DNA from: an uncultured Spongiibacteraceae bacterium
GTDB taxonomy: Bacteria; Pseudomonadota; Gammaproteobacteria; Pseudomonadales; CAMLJR01
Assembly (NCBI GenBank): GCA_946480345.1
Contig: CAMLJR010000083.1
Coordinates: 1 to 12,009, forward strand
DNA: 12,009 nt
Reading direction: 5' to 3'
Shown here: in pieces, positions 7,128-12,009 of the stretch
Layout of the letters: each line of letters starts with the position of its first letter
Position numbering within the stretch: the first letter of the stretch is position 1
Program-made: the position numbers and the translations under genes
The notes under the pieces: model-generated
Seen by the model: the letters and a program-made list of their open reading frames with translations, nothing else
Databases searched by the model: none
Told to the model about the DNA's origin: nothing

Positions 7128-7133
7128 TATGAT
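7128..7133 (+). promoter_or_regulatory. Candidate -10 element for the mla operon
   Basis: TATGAT (5 of 6 to TATAAT) lies 77 bases before the mlaF ATG. A possible -35 (TTGTCG, 7103-7108) sits at a long 19-bp spacing. A GC-rich discriminator (AGCGCC) follows. This is the best promoter candidate upstream of mlaF, but the call is motif-based only. Confidence 0.45.
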
Positions 7134-7138
7134 AGCGC

Positions 7139-7156
7139 CGCCCTTTTTTCAGGGCG
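7139..7156 (+). other. Small hairpin in the mlaF leader
   Basis: CGCCCT and AGGGCG form a perfect 6-bp stem around a loop of five Ts and a C. The T-run is inside the loop, so it cannot be an intrinsic terminator. If transcription starts about seven bases after TATGAT, the stem would sit at the very 5' end of the mla mRNA, where it could protect the transcript. That role is inference. Confidence 0.35.
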
Positions 7157-7200
7157 CCGGATACCCGCAAAAACAGACAGATACACTCAGGACTCAACAA

Positions 7201-7206
7201 AGGGAG
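7201..7206 (+). promoter_or_regulatory. Ribosome binding site of mlaF
   Basis: AGGGAG, preceded by AA, lies four bases before the ATG at 7211. It fixes this start over other in-frame candidates. Confidence 0.7.
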
Positions 7207-7210
7207 CAGC

Positions 7211-8032
7211 ATGGCGGACGAGCAGGCGGTTGCCGGCGACAATTTGATCGAAGTGCGCGATTTGCGATTTCAGCGCGGCTCGCGAGTAATTTTCGATGGT
7301 GTCGACCTCAACATTGCGCGCGGCAAGATCACCGCCATCATGGGTCCCAGCGGCACCGGTAAAACCACGCTGCTGCGACTGATCGGCGGCCAATTGCGCC
7401 CCGATGGCGGTTCGATTCACCTCGACGGCCACGATATTCCCAAGCTCAATCGCACGCAGTTGTTCGCCGTCCGCCGCAAGATGGGCATGTTGTTTCAAAG
7501 CGGCGCGTTGTTTACCGATCTCTCCGTTTACGAAAACGTCGCCTTTCCGCTGCGTGTGCACACGCATCTGCCCGAAGCGATGATTCGCGATGTTGTGCTT
7601 ATGAAGTTGCAGGCGGTCGGTCTGCGCGGTGCGCGCGATCTGATGCCGAGCGAATTGTCCGGCGGTATGGCGCGGCGCGCGGCGCTGGCACGCGCGATCG
7701 TGCTCGATCCGCAGCTGATCATGTACGACGAACCATTTGTCGGGCAGGACCCGATCTCGATGGGCATGCTGGTGCAGTTGATCCGGTTATTAAACGATGC
7801 GCTCGGGTTGACCAGCATCATCGTTTCGCACGATGTGCACGAGACCGCGAGCATTGCTGATTACATCTATGTCATTGCCGACGGCAAAGTCATCGGCGCA
7901 GGCACGCCGGAGCAGGTGCTGAGCACCGATGACGCGCGCGTGCGTCAATTCATTCGCGGCCTGCCGGATGGCCCGGTGCCGTTTCATTATCCGGCGCCCG
8001 ATTATCGGCAGGATCTGCTGGAGCCCATGTAA
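7211..8032 (+). CDS. mlaF: Phospholipid transport ABC ATP-binding protein MlaF
   Basis: This 273-residue ABC ATPase has Walker A GPSGTGKTT (45-53), Q-loop Gln96 (MLFQSGALFTDLSVYENV), signature LSGGM (149-153), Walker B LIMYDE (169-174) and switch His207 (IVSHDVHE). The methionine in LSGGMARRAALARAI and the YDEPFVGQDPI segment are typical of MlaF/MCE-associated ATPases. It drives the MlaFEDB inner-membrane complex, which moves mislocalised phospholipids from the outer membrane back to the inner membrane (the direction has been debated). Its C-terminal extension (FIRGLPDGPVPFHYP) is conserved in MlaF and interacts with the second ATPase subunit in known structures. The mlaE GTG start follows the stop codon directly. 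The ATG at 7211 has a good ribosome binding site. Confidence 0.97.
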   Translation: MADEQAVAGDNLIEVRDLRFQRGSRVIFDGVDLNIARGKITAIMGPSGTGKTTLLRLIGGQLRPDGGSIHLDGHDIPKLNRTQLFAVRRKMGMLFQSGALFTDLSVYENVAFPLRVHTHLPEAMIRDVVLMKLQAVGLRGARDLMPSELSGGMARRAALARAIVLDPQLIMYDEPFVGQDPISMGMLVQLIRLLNDALGLTSIIVSHDVHETASIADYIYVIADGKVIGAGTPEQVLSTDDARVRQFIRGLPDGPVPFHYPAPDYRQDLLEPM

Positions 8033-8815
8033 GTGCTGAATTTTCTGCAACGTCTGGGTGCGACCGGGCTGGACATCCTCGCTGTGCTCGGGCGCGCGAC
8101 GATCCTCTGGTGCCGCGCCATTTTCAGTATGCCGGACTGGCGCAACGGTCCCGGTTTGCTGCTTCGCCAATTGTTCTTCGTCGGTGTGTATTCGCTGATC
8201 ATTATCGTGGTATCCGGTCTGTTCATCGGCATGGTGCTGGCACTGCAGGGCTACACGGTGCTGGTGCGCTTCGGCGCCGATCAGGCGCTCGGTCAGCTGG
8301 TGTCGCTGGCGTTGATTCGCGAGCTGGGGCCGGTGGTGGCTGCGCTGTTGTTCGCCGGTCGTGCCGGTTCGGCGCTCACCGCCGAAATCGGTCTGATGAA
8401 AGCGACCGAGCAGTTGGCGTCGATGGCAATGATCGGCGTCGATCCGATCAAGCGCGTAGTGCGTCCGCGGCTATGGGCCGGCATGATCTCGATGCCGATC
8501 CTCGCGCAGATTTTCAATATGGTGGCGATCTGGGGTGCGGTCGCAGTCGGTGTCGACTGGTTGCAGGTCGATACCGGTTCGTTCTGGGCGAACATGCAAG
8601 CCGCCGTTGAATTTCGGGCCGATGTGTTGAACGGGTTGATCAAGTCGATCGCGTTCGGCGCGGTCGTTACTTGGATTGCCGTATTTCAGGGTTACGACGC
8701 GGTCCCTACTTCCGAAGGCATTAGCGCGGCGACGACTCGCACCGTGGTGTATTCGTCGCTGGCGATCCTCGGCATGGATTTCTTACTTACCGCCGTCATG
8801 TTTGGAGTGAATTGA
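8033..8815 (+). CDS. mlaE: Phospholipid transport permease MlaE
   Basis: This 260-residue integral membrane protein has the same length as E. coli MlaE and about five hydrophobic segments. The family core [20 protein letters not shown], followed by [13 protein letters not shown], matches MlaE closely, as does the end [20 protein letters not shown]. It is the permease of the MlaFEDB complex, binding MlaF on the cytoplasmic side and holding the hexameric MlaD ring on the periplasmic side. The start is GTG, immediately after the mlaF TAA, with a GGAG about 12 bases before it inside mlaF. Translation is therefore probably coupled to mlaF. No in-frame ATG nearby would keep the conserved N-terminus. 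Confidence 0.96.
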   Translation: MLNFLQRLGATGLDILAVLGRATILWCRAIFSMPDWRNGPGLLLRQLFFVGVYSLIIIVVSGLFIGMVLALQGYTVLVRFGADQALGQLVSLALIRELGPVVAALLFAGRAGSALTAEIGLMKATEQLASMAMIGVDPIKRVVRPRLWAGMISMPILAQIFNMVAIWGAVAVGVDWLQVDTGSFWANMQAAVEFRADVLNGLIKSIAFGAVVTWIAVFQGYDAVPTSEGISAATTRTVVYSSLAILGMDFLLTAVMFGVN

Positions 8816-8818
8816 ATT

Positions 8819-9286
8819 ATGCGTATGCCAACCGTTGAAATCAGTGTCGGCGCATTCATGCTGGCTGGCATTCTGGCGCTCTGCTTTCTGGCGATTCAGG
8901 TGAGCGGTCTGAGCATTCACGATGCCAATCGCGATACCTACAAGCTTTATGCGCATTTCACGAATGCCTCCGGGCTTGCCGAGCGCGCGAAAGTATCGGT
9001 TGCTGGCGTCGAGGTTGGCCGTGTCACCGCGATCGAGCTCGATCCGCGCGACACCCGCGCCAAGGTCGAAATGTCGATTCAGAAAAAAGTGAACTTTCTG
9101 ACCGCCGACAGCATCGCATCGATACAAACAGCCGGCATCCTCGGCGAAAAATACATTTCGATTTCGGTTGGCGGCGATCCTGAAGTGCTCGCCGATGGTC
9201 AGGAAATCTTGGATACCCAATCGTCGCTCGTGCTCGAAGATTTGATCGGCAAGGTGCTGACCAGTATCGGTAATAAGAAGGACTAA
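8819..9286 (+). CDS. mlaD: Phospholipid-binding MCE-domain protein MlaD
   Basis: This 155-residue protein has one N-terminal membrane anchor (about 8-28, ISVGAFMLAGILALCFLAIQV) and a single MCE domain (about 38-118). The domain includes LYAHFTNASGLAERAKVSVAG, then VEVGRVTAIEL and the hydrophobic SIQTAGILGEKYISIS. The end, LEDLIGKVLTSIGNKKD, is the conserved C-terminal helix that lines the hexamer pore. MlaD forms a ring in the periplasm on MlaE and passes lipid to or from MlaC. It is shorter than the 183-residue E. coli protein but similar to Pseudomonas-type MlaD. An alternative start at 8825 would drop two residues. It starts three bases after mlaE and ends three before mlaC. Confidence 0.96.
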   Translation: MRMPTVEISVGAFMLAGILALCFLAIQVSGLSIHDANRDTYKLYAHFTNASGLAERAKVSVAGVEVGRVTAIELDPRDTRAKVEMSIQKKVNFLTADSIASIQTAGILGEKYISISVGGDPEVLADGQEILDTQSSLVLEDLIGKVLTSIGNKKD

Positions 9287-9289
9287 TCA

Positions 9290-9979
9290 ATGAAGGCTTT
9301 GCAGTTACTTATCGGTGCCACGACGCTCGCGCTCGCTTCATTAACGCAGGCGGCGCAAGCGCTGAACGACCCTTATCAGATTGTGCAACAAACCACCGAA
9401 CGCGTACTCGCGATCATCAAGGAAGGCAAAAGCACTTACGAGAAAGATCCGGCCCGCTTCAATAAACAAGTCGAAGTCGTCATGGACGAAGTGGTCGATT
9501 TCGATGCTTTCGCGCGCGGTGTGATGGGCCCGTATGCATCGGCGCAGCGCTACCAGGCATTGACGACCGAGCAGGAGAAAGCCGAATTTCGGGCGCGCGT
9601 CGAGCGCTTCAGCACCACCTTTAAGCATGGGTTGGTCGAGACTTACGCAAAAGGCTTGTTGAAGTTCAACGGTCAGCGCATAGAAACGCTACCCGCGCGC
9701 AAGGGTGACAACCCCGAGTCCGGCACAGTGGCCGTCATACAGAATATTTATGGCGCCGCCGATAAGCCCTACGTTGTGCAATACAGCATGCGCCGCAATC
9801 GCAACGGCGAATGGAAGCTGAACAACGTCGTTATCGAAGGCATCAACCTCGGTCAAACCTACCGCAGCCAGTTCGCGTCGGCAGCCGATCAGAATCGCGG
9901 CGATCTCGATAAGGTCATTGCAAATTGGAAGGTCGAGCCGCAGGTTGCTGATGGCGCAACCAAAGAGACGAAAAACTGA
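9290..9979 (+). CDS. mlaC: Periplasmic phospholipid shuttle protein MlaC
   Basis: This 229-residue protein has a clear signal peptide (MKALQLLIGATTLALASLTQ, cut likely after AQA at 24). The mature part follows the Ttg2D/MlaC pattern: DPYQIVQQTTERVLAIIKEGK, the VDFDAFARGVMGPYASA segment, and late VQYSMRRNRNGEWKLNNVVIEGINLGQTYRSQF. In the family, MlaC is a soluble carrier holding a phospholipid's tails in a deep pocket between the outer-membrane MlaA-porin complex and MlaFEDB. The GXWKXXDVXXXGVSL-like segment here reads GEWKLNNVVIEGINL. A good Shine-Dalgarno (AGAAGGA) lies upstream. The stop overlaps the mlaB start (TGATG). The C-terminal residues VEPQVADGATKETKN look flexible. Confidence 0.96.
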   Translation: MKALQLLIGATTLALASLTQAAQALNDPYQIVQQTTERVLAIIKEGKSTYEKDPARFNKQVEVVMDEVVDFDAFARGVMGPYASAQRYQALTTEQEKAEFRARVERFSTTFKHGLVETYAKGLLKFNGQRIETLPARKGDNPESGTVAVIQNIYGAADKPYVVQYSMRRNRNGEWKLNNVVIEGINLGQTYRSQFASAADQNRGDLDKVIANWKVEPQVADGATKETKN

Positions 9980-10284
9980 TGGATGCCCGCGCCGAGCTCG
10001 TCATTGATGGAGCGTCAATCGCCATCGTTGGCGTGCTTGATTTCGATTCGGTGGTCGAGCTCGACGCCGAAGGACAGCGCTGGCTGCAAGACACTGCGCC
10101 GGCGCAATGCCGGCTTGATCTCGCCCGCGTGACGTACAGCAGCAGCGCTGGCGTCGCGTTGGTGCTGGGGTGGCTGCGCACCGCCGCGCAGGCCGAGAAA
10201 AATCTGGACGTGATCAATATGCCGTCCGATATGGCCGCGCTGGTGCGCGTCAGCGGCCTCGACGATTTATTGCGCAGCGCGTGA
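9979..10284 (+). CDS. mlaB: STAS-domain subunit MlaB of the phospholipid transporter
   Basis: This 101-residue protein fits one STAS domain: IAIVGVLDFDSVVEL near the start, the central LDLARVTYSSSAGVALVLGWL with the loop serines 54-56, and a closing NMPSDMAALVRVSGLDDLL. In E. coli MlaB binds MlaF in the cytoplasm and is needed for assembly and activity of the MlaFEDB complex. Its start overlaps the mlaC stop by one base (TGATG), which indicates coupling and stoichiometric production. STAS proteins are sequence-diverse, so the identity relies partly on position as fifth gene of the mla operon. A strong inverted repeat begins in its stop codon. Confidence 0.93.
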   Translation: MDARAELVIDGASIAIVGVLDFDSVVELDAEGQRWLQDTAPAQCRLDLARVTYSSSAGVALVLGWLRTAAQAEKNLDVINMPSDMAALVRVSGLDDLLRSA

Positions 10285-10306
10285 GCGCTGTCGCTATCCA
10301 GCGCTC
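10283..10306 (+). other. 8-bp perfect hairpin at the end of mlaB
   Basis: GAGCGCTG and CAGCGCTC form an exact 8-bp GC-rich stem around an 8-base loop (TCGCTATC), starting inside the mlaB stop codon. The bases after it (GGTTACTTCG) lack a T-run, so it is not a classical intrinsic terminator. It may be an attenuator, a 3' stability stem or a processing site separating mla from ibaG-murA. Confidence 0.55.
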
Positions 10307-10334
10307 GGTTACTTCGCCGGACGCTCCCTCCTGC

Positions 10335-10343
10335 TGGTAGAAT
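10335..10343 (+). promoter_or_regulatory. Candidate extended -10 promoter for ibaG-murA
   Basis: TGGTAGAAT contains the TGn extension plus TAGAAT (5 of 6 to TATAAT), 68 bases before the ibaG ATG in the only sizeable spacer of the rightward operon. There is no good -35, which an extended -10 may tolerate. A GC-rich discriminator (GCGCCCC) follows. It would let ibaG and murA be expressed independently of mla. Confidence 0.45.
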
Positions 10344-10411
10344 GCGCCCCTTTCCGCTCAATTAATTCAGCCACGGTCGGCTAACTGATTCGATAGAGGC
10401 CAGCGCGCTCC

Positions 10412-10657
10412 ATGCAACCCGAAGACGTGAAACAACTACTGCAAACCCGCCTGCCCGATTGCGAAGTCGAGGTTAACGGCGACGGTCGCCATTTTGCGAT
10501 CCGCGTGATCGGCGACGTATTTGCCGGCCTCACCCCAGTGAAAAAACAGCAAGTGGTGTATGCCGCGCTGAGCGAGCAATTCGCCGACGGCAGCATTCAC
10601 GCGGTCGATCAGCTCGTGACGCTGACCCCCGCCGAGTGGCAAGCGCGCCAGGGCTGA
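10412..10657 (+). CDS. ibaG: BolA-family iron-sulfur protein IbaG
   Basis: This 81-residue BolA-like protein has the segment VEVNGDGRHFAIRVIGDVFAGL, followed by VKKQQVVYAALSEQFADGSIHAVDQ, and it ends TPAEWQARQG. This matches E. coli IbaG (YrbA): GDGSHF, VKKQQTVYGPL, IHAVSIKAYTPAEW. The conserved histidines at 27 and 63 align with the E. coli ones; in the family, BolA histidines take part in binding a shared [2Fe-2S] cluster with a monothiol glutaredoxin. The product is cytoplasmic and linked to Fe-S handling and acid stress. It lies between mlaB and murA as in many gammaproteobacteria. The ribosome binding site is weak (AGAGG, about 13 bases upstream). Confidence 0.93.
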   Translation: MQPEDVKQLLQTRLPDCEVEVNGDGRHFAIRVIGDVFAGLTPVKKQQVVYAALSEQFADGSIHAVDQLVTLTPAEWQARQG

Positions 10658-11980
<1,323 letters not shown>

Positions 11981-11989
11981 ATTTTCGGA

Positions 11990-12009
11990 ATGACGATGAG
12001 TACGCCACT
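11990..12009 (+). CDS. Possible first codons of the gene after murA (hisG by position)
   Basis: Nine bases after the murA stop an ATG opens a frame (M-T-M-S-T-P) that runs off the right edge. A second in-frame ATG is at 11996. In Pseudomonas-type genomes hisG follows murA, so this may be the ATP phosphoribosyltransferase start. Only six codons are visible and none is diagnostic, so the identity rests on gene order alone. Confidence 0.3.

Overview
The window holds a conserved gammaproteobacterial cell-envelope and regulation locus. Product identities and gene order are close to those of Enterobacteria and Pseudomonas. Two operons diverge from a 174-bp spacer (7037-7210). Base composition is moderately GC-rich, and nothing looks like a mobile element, CRISPR array, tRNA or rRNA. 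The divergent kdsD/mlaF arrangement is the one known in Pseudomonas-type bacteria (in E. coli the two blocks run the same way), so a Pseudomonadales-like or related environmental gammaproteobacterium is likely. The sequence does not fix the genus.

Leftward operon (minus strand, 7036 down to 1): kdsD and kdsC make the sugar Kdo. lptC, lptA and lptB are inner-membrane, periplasmic and ATPase parts of the LPS export machine. They are followed by rpoN (sigma-54), hpf (ribosome hibernation factor), rapZ (RNA-binding adaptor for glmS control in E. coli), npr/ptsO (HPr-like protein of the nitrogen PTS) and the 5' part of darP/yjgA (50S maturation factor), which runs off the left edge. Spacing is tight and several genes overlap. 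The exceptions are a 91-bp gap before rpoN and a 233-bp gap before hpf, both of which may hold internal signals.

Rightward operon (plus strand, 7211 to the right edge): mlaF, mlaE, mlaD, mlaC and mlaB form the complete phospholipid transport system for outer-membrane asymmetry. A 127-bp spacer with a hairpin and a possible promoter follows, then ibaG (BolA-like Fe-S protein) and murA (first committed step of peptidoglycan synthesis). The last 20 bases may be the start of hisG.

The two operons supply Kdo and LPS transport to the outer leaflet, phospholipid traffic to keep that leaflet clean, and peptidoglycan precursor synthesis. Global regulators (RpoN, nitrogen PTS, RapZ) sit in the same transcription unit. 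The most notable departure from the usual order is that ptsN (EIIA-Ntr), normally between hpf and rapZ, is absent although its partner npr is kept. I found no previously undescribed system. The remaining observations are small: candidate regulatory hairpins, a shared promoter-like motif, a proline-rich LptA tail, and start-site questions.
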